A DNA stretch of 64,000 bases from Paraburkholderia sp. (GTDB taxonomy: Bacteria > Pseudomonadota > Gammaproteobacteria > Burkholderiales > Burkholderiaceae): the NCBI RefSeq assembly GCF_024281035.1, contig NZ_JAMXLH010000012.1, positions 20,323 to 84,322 on the forward strand, given 5' to 3'. Positions 16,446-24,348 of the stretch are shown in pieces. The position numbers were made by a program, and so were the translations under genes. Under the pieces are notes generated by a model, which saw nothing but the letters and a program-made list of their open reading frames with translations, searched no databases and was not told where the DNA came from. How positions within the stretch are numbered: the first letter of the stretch is position 1; every line of letters begins with the position of its first letter.

Positions 16446-17474
16446 ATGAACCAGACACCCAACGCCCTGCCTCATTCCGAATTCGATACCAGCGGTTTGC
16501 CGCGTTCCCAGCAGTTTTCTGCGTGGCGCGAGGCGATCAATGTGATTTTCGACACGCAAACCGCCGAGTCGAGCGATGCCGGTTTCGGCACCAGGGTAAG
16601 CGGCTATTTGTTTGGCGAGGTGGTGCTGGGGTCGATCCGCACAGGTGCGCAGCGCTACGATCGCTCGAACGCGAAGATCGGGCGCGATGGTCACGACCAA
16701 TACGTCCTGCAGTTCTATCTGGGCGGCGCGTGCCGCGCGCGTGACGGGGGCTCGGAGGCCTGCACGCAGCCGGGTGACATGTTCATCGTGGATGCCGCCC
16801 AGCCGCTTGCCACCGAAGTCACGCGAGGCGAATTCATCAATCTGGCGGTGCCTCGGCGTCTGCTCGCACCGTTGCTCAACGCGCCCGACCAGCAGAGCAT
16901 GCGGGTGATACGCGGCGCCTCTCCCACAGTGGCGCTGCTGCGCGAGCATCTGGGCGGGCTTTACCGGCATGCCCCCGAGATGACACCGGCGAACGCCCGG
17001 GCGGTCCTGCCGGCAACGTTGCAGCTCGCAGCGTCCGTGCTCAATTCGAGCATCAGTCCGGAAAACATGCCTGCCGTTCAGCAGTGTGCATTCGTGTCGA
17101 TTTGCCGTTACGTGGAGAAACGCCTGACCGATCCGCACTTGAGTGCCGAGCAGGTCGCCAACGCGTTCGGCATGTCGCGCGCCACGCTATACCGGCTCTT
17201 CGAGCAGGAAGGCGGCTTCGCGACATACTTGCGCGAACGGCGTTTGCGGCGTTGCCGCGAGATACTGGTCGATCCGTCGAATCGCGGCCTGTCGATTGCG
17301 GATATTGCGGCCGCGCACGGGTTTTCCGACGCCGCAAACTTCACGCGCGCATTCCGTCGCGCAATCGGCCTTTCGCCACGTGCGGTACGCATGCTGGCGC
17401 TGCGCGGCGAATCGGCGCAAACGGAAAGCGGCGTTTCGGCTGACTGGCGTTACTGGATGGCGCTGATGCGTTGA
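16446..17474 (+). CDS. AraC-family transcriptional regulator
   Basis: 342 residues. The N-terminal half is an AraC-binding-like domain (about 20-200: QYVLQFYLGGACRARDGG, QPGDMFIVDAAQPL). The C-terminal half holds the two helix-turn-helix units (LSAEQVANAFGMSRATLYRL at about 234-253 and LSIADIAAAHGFSDAANFTR at about 279-298) plus the family end FRRAIGLSPRAVR. It stands alone, 217 bases after the kinase gene, so its targets are not evident from context. Confidence 0.92.
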   Translation: MNQTPNALPHSEFDTSGLPRSQQFSAWREAINVIFDTQTAESSDAGFGTRVSGYLFGEVVLGSIRTGAQRYDRSNAKIGRDGHDQYVLQFYLGGACRARDGGSEACTQPGDMFIVDAAQPLATEVTRGEFINLAVPRRLLAPLLNAPDQQSMRVIRGASPTVALLREHLGGLYRHAPEMTPANARAVLPATLQLAASVLNSSISPENMPAVQQCAFVSICRYVEKRLTDPHLSAEQVANAFGMSRATLYRLFEQEGGFATYLRERRLRRCREILVDPSNRGLSIADIAAAHGFSDAANFTRAFRRAIGLSPRAVRMLALRGESAQTESGVSADWRYWMALMR

Positions 17475-17507
17475 GCATCGTTCGCGCGCACGCGTGTGAA
17501 GTGCGCG

Positions 17508-17537
17508 CGAGACAGCACGAGACAACACGAGACAGCA
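17508..17537 (+). repeat. 10-bp tandem repeat (CGAGACAGCA x3)
   Basis: Three adjacent units CGAGACAGCA, CGAGACAACA, CGAGACAGCA lie shortly after the AraC gene. No gene is recognised from 17475 to 17782. Confidence 0.7.
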
Positions 17538-17782
17538 CAACAAGTATTTGAGACGTACGGACAGATTTCACCTCCGCCACCGCCCCATTCATTGCCGCGT
17601 GCGCCATCGCCTGCAAAGATGCCTGTGCCTCCCGGATCCAGGCAAACGGGGGAATGTGCTGCCACGCCAGCAGCCCTGTGCGGCAACTACTGCATATGCA
17701 CAGTCGTTCCGCAGAACACGCCTTCACTGTTCGTTTCCATGCGCCGGGAAATATAACGAGCACAAAGAAAGCCGGGGAAAAA

Positions 17783-17980
17783 GTGAATTACCATCAAATC
17801 GAAAAAGACCTTCAACACCTCGAACACGTCATCGCGCGAATACTGCAATTGGGTCGAACGCCGTTTCCGCTTTCGTACTGGCGCAGTCGCATCGATACGA
17901 TCGAGGCCGTGCTTGCCTCAGGACTGTATCCGTCCCAGAGCTTACGGGTGAAGCGACTCCGGGAGGCGTTGTCACGTTGA
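17783..17980 (+). CDS. Small conserved-type protein of unknown function (65 aa)
   Basis: The GTG at 17783 follows a GGGGAAA ribosome-binding site; the open frame upstream to 17654 is not protein-like. The sequence (NYHQIEKDLQHLEHVIARIL, then RTPFPLSYWRSRIDTIEA) predicts two or three amphipathic helices and a basic C-terminus. It has no signal peptide. Similar short proteins recur in Burkholderia genomes without assigned function. Confidence 0.62.
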   Translation: MNYHQIEKDLQHLEHVIARILQLGRTPFPLSYWRSRIDTIEAVLASGLYPSQSLRVKRLREALSR

Positions 17981-18020
17981 CGCGTTAAGTCGTTGCTGGC
18001 GTGAACTCAGCGTTAGAGAC

Positions 18021-18812
18021 TTATTGCGCGGACCAGCCTCCGTCCACCTTGATCTCCGCCCCACGCATTTCGCTGGCCGCCTCCGAGCACAGAAATACCG
18101 CCACGCCGCCAATCTGCTCGACGCTGGCAAAGCGCGCCGAAGGTTGCTTTTCGCCGAGCAGCTTAAGCGTGGCGTCTTCGGTGGAAATCGTCTCTCGATG
18201 GGCAAGATCGTCGATCTGTTTCTGAACCAGCGGCGTAAGCACCCAGCCCGGACAGATCGCATTGACCGTCACGCCGCTACGTGCCGTCTCCAGCGCGGCG
18301 ACCTTGGTGAGCCCGATCACGCCATGTTTGGCCGCGACATACGCGGACTTGCCAACCGAGCCGACGAGTCCATGCACCGATGCGATATTGATCACGCGTC
18401 CCCAGCCTGCGTCGCGCATGAGGGGGAGCGCTGTGCGCGTCGCGTGAAATGTCGCGCTCAGATTGATCGCGATGATTTGATCCCATCGCTCGACCGGAAA
18501 ATGCTCGATCGTTTCGACATATTGAATGCCTGCATTGTTGACGAGGATGTCGAGACTGCCGAACGTGGTTACCGCGAAGATCACAAGCGCTTCGATATCC
18601 TCTGGGCGGCTCATGTCCGCATTGTGATGCGCGACGCGCACGCCGGTGGCTTCGATCTGCGCGAGTGCAGCCGCCGGGTCGCCGAAACCGTTCAGCACGA
18701 TATTGGCGCCCGCGCGTGCGAGCGCCGTCGCGATGCCGAGTCCGATGCCGCTGGTCGATCCGGTGACGACGGCCGTTTTTCCGGCGAGGGCGAGCGCGTG
18801 GGGAAGTTGCAT
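18021..18812 (-). CDS. bdhA: 3-hydroxybutyrate dehydrogenase (SDR family)
   Basis: 263 residues, a classical short-chain dehydrogenase. The NAD-binding TGSTSGIG is at 17-24, NNAG at 92-95, Ser145 in INIAS, and the catalytic pair Tyr158/Lys162 in SAYVAAKHG. The C-terminal region (VQKQIDDLAHRETISTEDAT, GEKQPSARFASVEQIGG) matches D-beta-hydroxybutyrate dehydrogenases. The enzyme oxidises (R)-3-hydroxybutyrate to acetoacetate with NAD+, linking PHB or external hydroxybutyrate to central metabolism. It is the second gene of a leftward operon after the GntP permease, 23 bases apart. Confidence 0.93.
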   Translation of the reverse strand: MQLPHALALAGKTAVVTGSTSGIGLGIATALARAGANIVLNGFGDPAAALAQIEATGVRVAHHNADMSRPEDIEALVIFAVTTFGSLDILVNNAGIQYVETIEHFPVERWDQIIAINLSATFHATRTALPLMRDAGWGRVINIASVHGLVGSVGKSAYVAAKHGVIGLTKVAALETARSGVTVNAICPGWVLTPLVQKQIDDLAHRETISTEDATLKLLGEKQPSARFASVEQIGGVAVFLCSEAASEMRGAEIKVDGGWSAQ

Positions 18813-18835
18813 GAGTCAGCCTGTGCGAATGCGGG

Positions 18836-20236
18836 TTAGACGATACCGGTCAGGTAGAACACGGTGATGACGACAAAGACGGCGAGCGTCTTGATGATGG
18901 TCACCGCGAAAATGTCGCGATACGACTCCCGGTGCGTGAGGCCCGTGACGGCGAGCAGCGTGATGACCGCGCCGTTGTGCGGCAGCGTATCCATGCCGCC
19001 GCTCGCCATGGCGACGACGCGGTGGAGAACTTCCATCGGGATGTGCATGACCTGAGCCGTCTTGATGAACGTGTCCGACATGGCGGCGAGTGCGATGCTC
19101 ATGCCGCCCGACGCAGAGCCGGTGATACCCGCGAGCGCCGAAACCGACACGGCTGCGTTCACGAGGGGATTCGGAATGGCCTTGAGCGCGTTGCCGATGA
19201 CGATGAAACCCGGCAGCGCCGAGATCACACCGCCGAAGCCATACTCGGATGCCGTGTTGAGCGTTGCGAGCAGCGCACCGCCCACGGCGGCTTTCGTGCC
19301 GAGCGCGAAGCGCGTTCTCACGCGCTGAAACGCCGTCACGATGACGAGGAGAATGCCGAGCAGCAGCGCGCCTTGCACCGCCCAGATTGCAACGACGCTT
19401 TTCACGCTTACCGTCACGGGCGCATGCATGCCGGGCAGCACTTCGGGCGCGACGGTGAAGCTGTCGCCATACCACTGCGGAATCCACTTCGTGAGCAGGA
19501 AGTTGGCGACGCCGACGAGTACGAGCGGTGCGATTGCCAACGCGGGATGCGGCAGATTGCCGGTTTCCACGCGATCCGGCTCGTTCACGAGCGATGTGCC
19601 GTAGCCTTCACCCTTCGCCATTGCGCTGCGGCGGCGCCATTCGAGGTACGAAAGACCCACCACGATGATGAAGACCGAGCCGATCACGCCGAGCCAGGGT
19701 GCGGCCCACGCGGTGGTCTTGAAGAACGTGGTGGGAATGATGTTCTGGATTTGCGGCGTGCCGGGCAGCGAGTCCATCGTGAACGTAAACGCGCCGAGCG
19801 CGATTGCGCCGGGCATCAGACGCTTCGGGATGTTGCTCTGGCGATAGAGTTCGGCGGCAAACGGATAGACGGCGAACACCACGACGAAGAGCGACACGCC
19901 GCCATACGTGAGCAGCGCGCACACGGCGACGATCACGGCGTTTGCACGCGAACGGCCGATGTAGCGGATCGCGGCGGCCACGATGGCTTCGGAGAAGCCG
20001 GAAAGCTCGATCACCTTGCCGAATACCGCGCCGAGCAGGAACACCGGAAAGTAGAGCTTCACGAAGCCCACCATCCTGTCCATGAAAATGCCGGAGAAAA
20101 CCGGCGCAACGGCGGCGGGATCGATCAGCAGGACAGCGCCGAGTGCGGCAATGGGGGCGAAAAGAATGACGCTGTAGCCGCGATAGGCCACGAGCATCAG
20201 GAACGCCAAAGCGGCGATCACGATCACAAAGGACAT
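18836..20236 (-). CDS. GntP-family permease (probable 3-hydroxybutyrate importer)
   Basis: 466 residues with about 12 hydrophobic segments across the whole length, starting SFVIVIAALAFLMLVAYRGY. Family features include LTYGGVSLFVVVFAVYPFA and the segment FTFTMDSLPGTPQIQN. GntP proteins are inner-membrane symporters for gluconate and related organic acids. Being co-transcribed with 3-hydroxybutyrate dehydrogenase and facing a sigma-54 activator suggests hydroxybutyrate as substrate; that is inference. Confidence 0.9.
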   Translation of the reverse strand: MSFVIVIAALAFLMLVAYRGYSVILFAPIAALGAVLLIDPAAVAPVFSGIFMDRMVGFVKLYFPVFLLGAVFGKVIELSGFSEAIVAAAIRYIGRSRANAVIVAVCALLTYGGVSLFVVVFAVYPFAAELYRQSNIPKRLMPGAIALGAFTFTMDSLPGTPQIQNIIPTTFFKTTAWAAPWLGVIGSVFIIVVGLSYLEWRRRSAMAKGEGYGTSLVNEPDRVETGNLPHPALAIAPLVLVGVANFLLTKWIPQWYGDSFTVAPEVLPGMHAPVTVSVKSVVAIWAVQGALLLGILLVIVTAFQRVRTRFALGTKAAVGGALLATLNTASEYGFGGVISALPGFIVIGNALKAIPNPLVNAAVSVSALAGITGSASGGMSIALAAMSDTFIKTAQVMHIPMEVLHRVVAMASGGMDTLPHNGAVITLLAVTGLTHRESYRDIFAVTIIKTLAVFVVITVFYLTGIV

Positions 20237-20310
20237 CTTGTCTCCGTTTAGTTATTCGTGCACGTGTGTTGCTTGTACTGCGCACCGAAGCCGGCGCGAA
20301 CGCACCATTA

Positions 20311-20326
20311 CGCACGATATGTGCCA
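20311..20326 (-). promoter_or_regulatory. Sigma-54 promoter candidate for the permease/dehydrogenase operon
   Basis: Reading leftward, TGGCAC-ATATC-GTGCG has the -24 GG and -12 GC exactly 12 bases apart, with one mismatch in the -12 TTGC element. The predicted transcript starts about 63 bases before the permease ATG. The divergent gene encodes a sigma-54 activator, as expected. Confidence 0.65.
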
Positions 20327-20399
20327 GCGGCCTGTGAGCCTTGCGGGAAAAGGCGCGGAGGAAGCCGGCGTCGGCGTGCGTGCCCGATGCCAGGATGGT

Positions 20400-20411
20400 T
20401 GTGTCAACACA
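20400..20411. promoter_or_regulatory. Possible activator-binding palindrome
   Basis: TGTGT-CA-ACACA is a short perfect palindrome about 80-90 bases upstream of the leftward sigma-54 promoter, a usual position for an enhancer site. Its small size makes it only suggestive. Confidence 0.3.
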
Positions 20412-20592
20412 CGTCTCGGAACTGGGACGGTCCAGGAGATAAAACATGCCGTTTTCCGCAAGCCGGCGCATAAAAACCAGCACGATCAAGGCTGCTGAGC
20501 AATCTCACTTCTGGGATAATCGGTCCCGAAAACGAGAATCCATGCGCCTGAATGCGCCATACCCGTGAGCGACGACAGCTGAAAAGAACCAA

Positions 20593-22068
20593 ATGGAAAT
20601 AAAAACGACCGCGCTGCTGGCCGACTACGACCACGTGCGCAAACTGGCGATGCAATCGCTCTTTCGATCGCTCGACAAGTTCAGCGAAGGCACCGTTATC
20701 GTCGACCGCGATGCGCGCGTGGTGTGGATCAACAAGGACTACGCGGCGCGATTCGGATTCGACGACCCGGAGGCAGTGATTGGCCTCGATTGCGAAAGCG
20801 TGATTCCGAACACCTTGATGCGAGACGTCGTGAAGGGCGGCGAGCCGATTCTCCTCGACATACTCGAAACCAATCGCGATCCGATCGTTGTCACGCGCCT
20901 GCCGATCAAGGACGACAACGGTGAAACGATCGGCGCGGTTGGCTTCGTGCTGTTCAACGAACTCAAGGGGCTGTCGCCGCTCTTTAGCCAATATGCGCGG
21001 CTGCGTGCCGAACTGATCAGCACGCGCCAGTCGCTCGCGCAGGTGCGTCGTGCGAAATACAGCTTTTCCAATCTGATCGGCACCAGCGCCGCCAGTCTCG
21101 AAGTCAAGCGCCAGGCGCGCCGGGCCGCGCGTCTTGCGTCGCCGGTGCTCCTGCTTGGGGAAACGGGCACGGGCAAGGAACTGCTCGCCCACGCCATTCA
21201 CGGCGCGTCCGGACGCGCGGATGGCCCGCTCGTCACGGTGAACGTGGCCGCGATTCCCGACACGCTGCTGGAACTGGAATTCTTCGGCGCTGAAGCCGGC
21301 GCGTACACGGGTGCGGACCGCAAGGGGCGCATCGGCAAGTTCGAGCTGGCGCAGGGCGGTACGCTGTTTCTCGACGAAATTGGCGACATGCCTCTTGCTT
21401 TACAGGGCAAATTGCTGCGCGTCTTGCAGGAGCAGGAATTCGAGCCGCTCGGGTCGAATCGCATCGTGCGCACCGACGTGCGCATTATCGCGGCGACATC
21501 GGCGGATTTGCCCGCGCTGGTGGCGCAAGGAAAATTTCGCGCGGATCTCTACTATCGGATCAACGTACTGACGATTCGCGTGCCGCCGCTGCGCGAGCGC
21601 CTTGCCGACGTCGAGGCGATCGCGTGGGCGATCCTCGACAAGCTTTCCGTGGAAAGCGGAGCCGTGCATCTCGAACTCGACCGCGATGCGCTCGCGGTGC
21701 TGTGCGCGTATGGCTGGCCCGGTAACGTGCGCGAGCTGCGCAATACGCTCGAGCGCGCAGTACTGCTATCGGAGAACGCGCGGATCGACGCACGTTCGCT
21801 CGCGCGCTTCATTGGCGACGGGCGCGGTAATCGGGCCGAAGACGGGACGCGCGGTGTTGCGGCGGAACCGCACGATACACAGCGTGGCGCGTCGCCGGAA
21901 TGCGGCGGCGTGCAGCAGTATGAACACGCGATGCGCGATTTCGAACGTCGCTTTCTGATCGACGCGTTGCGTACGGCGGACGGTCACGTGGCGAAAGCCG
22001 CCGCGCAGATCGGCATGGCGCGCGCGACGCTTTATCGGCGCATCGTTGCGCTGGGTATCGACGTTTGA
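20593..22068 (+). CDS. Sigma-54-dependent transcriptional activator with PAS sensor
   Basis: 491 residues. A PAS domain (about 25-130: GTVIVDRDARVVWINKDYAA) is followed by an AAA+ domain (about 155-385) with Walker A GETGTGKE, a GAYTGA loop that contacts sigma-54, Walker B GGTLFLDEIGD, and the R-finger region. A Fis-type helix-turn-helix (VAKAAAQIGMARATLYRR, about 468-485) closes the protein. It is divergent from the permease/3-hydroxybutyrate dehydrogenase operon and probably activates it, sensing a metabolite through the PAS domain. Confidence 0.93.
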   Translation: MEIKTTALLADYDHVRKLAMQSLFRSLDKFSEGTVIVDRDARVVWINKDYAARFGFDDPEAVIGLDCESVIPNTLMRDVVKGGEPILLDILETNRDPIVVTRLPIKDDNGETIGAVGFVLFNELKGLSPLFSQYARLRAELISTRQSLAQVRRAKYSFSNLIGTSAASLEVKRQARRAARLASPVLLLGETGTGKELLAHAIHGASGRADGPLVTVNVAAIPDTLLELEFFGAEAGAYTGADRKGRIGKFELAQGGTLFLDEIGDMPLALQGKLLRVLQEQEFEPLGSNRIVRTDVRIIAATSADLPALVAQGKFRADLYYRINVLTIRVPPLRERLADVEAIAWAILDKLSVESGAVHLELDRDALAVLCAYGWPGNVRELRNTLERAVLLSENARIDARSLARFIGDGRGNRAEDGTRGVAAEPHDTQRGASPECGGVQQYEHAMRDFERRFLIDALRTADGHVAKAAAQIGMARATLYRRIVALGIDV

Positions 22069-22080
22069 TATGTGCGCTTC

Positions 22081-22140
22081 GTCGCGGTTGTAGAAGCCCG
22101 CGCCGCTGTGCACGCCAACGCGTCCTGCCTTGACAAACAT
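22081..22140 (-). pseudogene. Remnant of a 3-hydroxyacyl-CoA dehydrogenase-like C-terminus
   Basis: Twenty codons read leftward resemble the end of the C-terminal domain of 3-hydroxyacyl-CoA dehydrogenases: VKAGRVGVHSGAGFYNRD against the family pattern of AGRLGxKxGxGFYxY. The rest of the gene is missing on both sides. It lies just after the sigma-54 activator gene, which suggests that a dehydrogenase gene was lost here. It is short, so chance resemblance is possible. Confidence 0.4.
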
Positions 22141-22219
22141 TGCCCTTGCGAGAGAATTTCCGTCTATCAATCAGTTTGAACAGAGCGGCCGCAGTTATAC
22201 CCGCAGAGAGGAAAACACT

Positions 22220-22834
22220 ATGTCACGCATTGCCATTATCGGCGGCACCGGAAACGTCGGCCAACGCATCGCGGTCGAAGCACAGTCGCGCGGCCATCAG
22301 GTTACCGTCGTTGCACGCAAGCCGAGCGCGGCCATTCCGTTCGGCGCGAACTTCGTCGCGGGTGACGCCGTGACGGGCGCGGCGGCACTGGGCGAAAAGC
22401 TCAAAGGCCACGACGTGCTGGTCAGCGCGGCGAAATTCGCCAGTGTCACGGCGGCGAATGTTCTGGAAGTCGCGCGCGGCGCAGGCATCGGGCGTGTGCT
22501 TGTGGTGGGCGGCGCCGGTTCGCTGGAAATCAAGCCGGGACTGCGTCTCGTGGATACGCCCGATTTTCCCGAAGCCTACAAGAGCGAAGCCGTTCCAGGC
22601 GCCCGGTTCCTCGATGACTTGCGCACAGTACATGACGTGGACTGGACCTTCCTCACCCCGGCCGCGCATTTCGTCCCGGGCCTGCGCACCGGCAAGTTTC
22701 GCCTGGGCGGGGATGCCTTTTTCACCGACGACAAGGGCAACAGTGTGATCTCGTACGAGGACTACGCCATTGCGATGCTCGACGAGATCGAAAAGCCTGC
22801 GAACGTGCGCAAGCGTTTTAGCATCGCTTATTGA
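22220..22834 (+). CDS. NAD(P)-binding Rossmann-fold protein (NmrA/YwnB-like epimerase family)
   Basis: 204 residues from the ATG at 22220, preceded by GAGAGG. The dinucleotide motif IIGGTGNVGQRIAVEA begins at residue 6. A central DVLVSAAKF segment and the late FLTPAAHFVPGLRTGKFRLG resemble YwnB/NmrA-type atypical short-chain proteins, which lack the catalytic Tyr-x-x-x-Lys. Role may be a redox sensor or reductase; substrate unknown. Monocistronic, with no clear link to its neighbours. Confidence 0.85.
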   Translation: MSRIAIIGGTGNVGQRIAVEAQSRGHQVTVVARKPSAAIPFGANFVAGDAVTGAAALGEKLKGHDVLVSAAKFASVTAANVLEVARGAGIGRVLVVGGAGSLEIKPGLRLVDTPDFPEAYKSEAVPGARFLDDLRTVHDVDWTFLTPAAHFVPGLRTGKFRLGGDAFFTDDKGNSVISYEDYAIAMLDEIEKPANVRKRFSIAY

Positions 22835-23205
22835 GTCGAGCCGCACGCCGGGGACCAAAAATAAAATTCGATATTTCCCGGCTTGCCGATGTCGTCGTTC
22901 CGCATTTAACGAACTTTGGCGATCGATTATCGGTCGCCGGTTGCGCGCGGAATTAGAACCGGAGGGATTACTCCTCCGGGCCGTCCGATGGTTGTTCGTC
23001 ACGCGAAACCTGAAAGCGCGGCCCGCTATCCCGGCATCGAGATCTGCCGAAATCTATTCACATTGAATGGAACAAAGCGGAAAACGCGTGGCCGGTTCGC
23101 CGTTGTGTTAGCGAGGTAACAGATCGGGTTACAACTCTTCCGCCAAAGTACGAAGTCGTGATTGCGGTCAATACGTCATGTTTAATCCACTACACGGTAT
23201 CGCCA
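22835..23205. other. Intergenic region without a recognised gene
   Basis: The base composition is less GC-rich than the flanks and several AT-rich blocks occur. I see no hairpin with a T-tract and no ORF with a convincing start. The promoter of the FecR/OmpA/CHASE2 set probably lies here. Confidence 0.35.
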
Positions 23206-23685
23206 GTGCGTAGCCACGTCATCCGTTGCGTCTTGCTTCTCGCCTGCGGGTGCCCGCCCGTTATCGACGCATATGCGGATGCGCATGCGGCCGATGCAAT
23301 CGGCATGATTAAAACCCTGAAAGGCAGCGTGCACGTCGAACGTTCCGGACAACTGCAGAACGTCGCCATCGGCAGCGAGGTTTACAACAACGATCGTGTC
23401 GTGACCGGTCCAGCATCGGCGGTCGGAATCACGCTGCGCGACAACACACTGTTGACGGAGGGCGCCAATTCCCTTCTCGACCTCAACAAATTCACCTTCA
23501 ACACGACGACCGACGGGGGCGCACTCGATATCTCGATCAAGCGCGGCTCGCTCGCGGTAGTCGACGGCAAGCTGGCGAAGGCCAATCCGGAATCGGCGCG
23601 TTACAGCACGCCCACCACCACACTGGGCGTGCGTGGCACGGAATTCATCATTGAAGTAGGTGGAGGCACGGAGCGCGATCGTTGA
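23206..23685 (+). CDS. FecR-domain exported protein
   Basis: 159 residues if the GTG at 23206 is the start. A GTG at 23158 is in frame, but would put 16 non-signal residues before the hydrophobic stretch. The signal region VIRCVLLLACGCPPVIDAYA is followed by a FecR-type domain (IKTLKGSVHVERSGQLQNVA, RVVTGPASAVGITLRDNTLL, ISIKRGSLAVVDGKL, YSTPTTTLGVRGTEF), a set of beta-strands ending in the typical GVRGTEF. It overlaps the OmpA gene by four bases. Such proteins sit in the periplasm; here it probably works with the OmpA-like lipoprotein and CHASE2 protein. Confidence 0.8.
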   Translation: MRSHVIRCVLLLACGCPPVIDAYADAHAADAIGMIKTLKGSVHVERSGQLQNVAIGSEVYNNDRVVTGPASAVGITLRDNTLLTEGANSLLDLNKFTFNTTTDGGALDISIKRGSLAVVDGKLAKANPESARYSTPTTTLGVRGTEFIIEVGGGTERDR

Positions 23686-24299
23686 AGACGATAAACGGAG
23701 GACATCGCCTGAACGGCGCCACGGCGTTTGCCATGCTCGCGATCCTCGCAGGATGCAGCGCGGCGCCCGACAAGATTATTTTGTTGCCGGACCCGGATGG
23801 CAGCGTTGGCGGGGTGATCGTCACGAGCGGCAAGCATACGCAGGTGATCGACGAGGCCTATGCGCGTGCCGAGGTCGCTAAAAACGGCACCATCGAGAAA
23901 ACGGCCGACAACAAGTCCAATGTGCAGGCTCATTATGGCAATCTGCTGGCCGCTCAGCCTCCGCGACCGCGGACGTTCACAATCAACTTCGTGTTCGACT
24001 CCGCCACGCAGTTGGCGCCCGATTCCGCGACGGTGGTCGCAACGCTGAAAGCGGTGCTTGCGACGTGGCCAGCGCCGCGCCTCATGGTCGTCGGGCATAC
24101 CGATATGGCGGGCTCGCAGGAATTCAACGACAGGCTCTCGATGCGGCGCGCACAGAGCGTGGCGTCGTTTCTGGTCAAGCAAGGCATTCCCGCCCGGCAG
24201 ATAGAAGTCGCGGGACGAGGCAAGCGCGAACCGCTCGTGCACACGCCGGACGGCGTGCCGAATCAATTGAACCGACGCGTAGTCATTACCATTCAGTGA
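23682..24299 (+). CDS. OmpA-family lipoprotein
   Basis: 205 residues starting from a TTG at 23682 that overlaps the FecR stop; no better start precedes the signal sequence. The signal ends in a lipobox, AILAGC (Cys25). The C-terminal OmpA domain (about 98-205) has INFVFDSATQLAPDS, VVGHTDMAGSQEFNDRLSMR and IPARQIEVAGRGKREP, the motifs that bind peptidoglycan. It is therefore an envelope lipoprotein tethering the outer membrane or a complex to the wall. It is the middle gene of the FecR/OmpA/CHASE2 set. Confidence 0.85.
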   Translation: MKTINGGHRLNGATAFAMLAILAGCSAAPDKIILLPDPDGSVGGVIVTSGKHTQVIDEAYARAEVAKNGTIEKTADNKSNVQAHYGNLLAAQPPRPRTFTINFVFDSATQLAPDSATVVATLKAVLATWPAPRLMVVGHTDMAGSQEFNDRLSMRRAQSVASFLVKQGIPARQIEVAGRGKREPLVHTPDGVPNQLNRRVVITIQ

Positions 24300-24348
24300 G
24301 TCGGCCGATGCGCGACTGCACGCCCGCCTGCCGCCTTGGTCGATCGAA

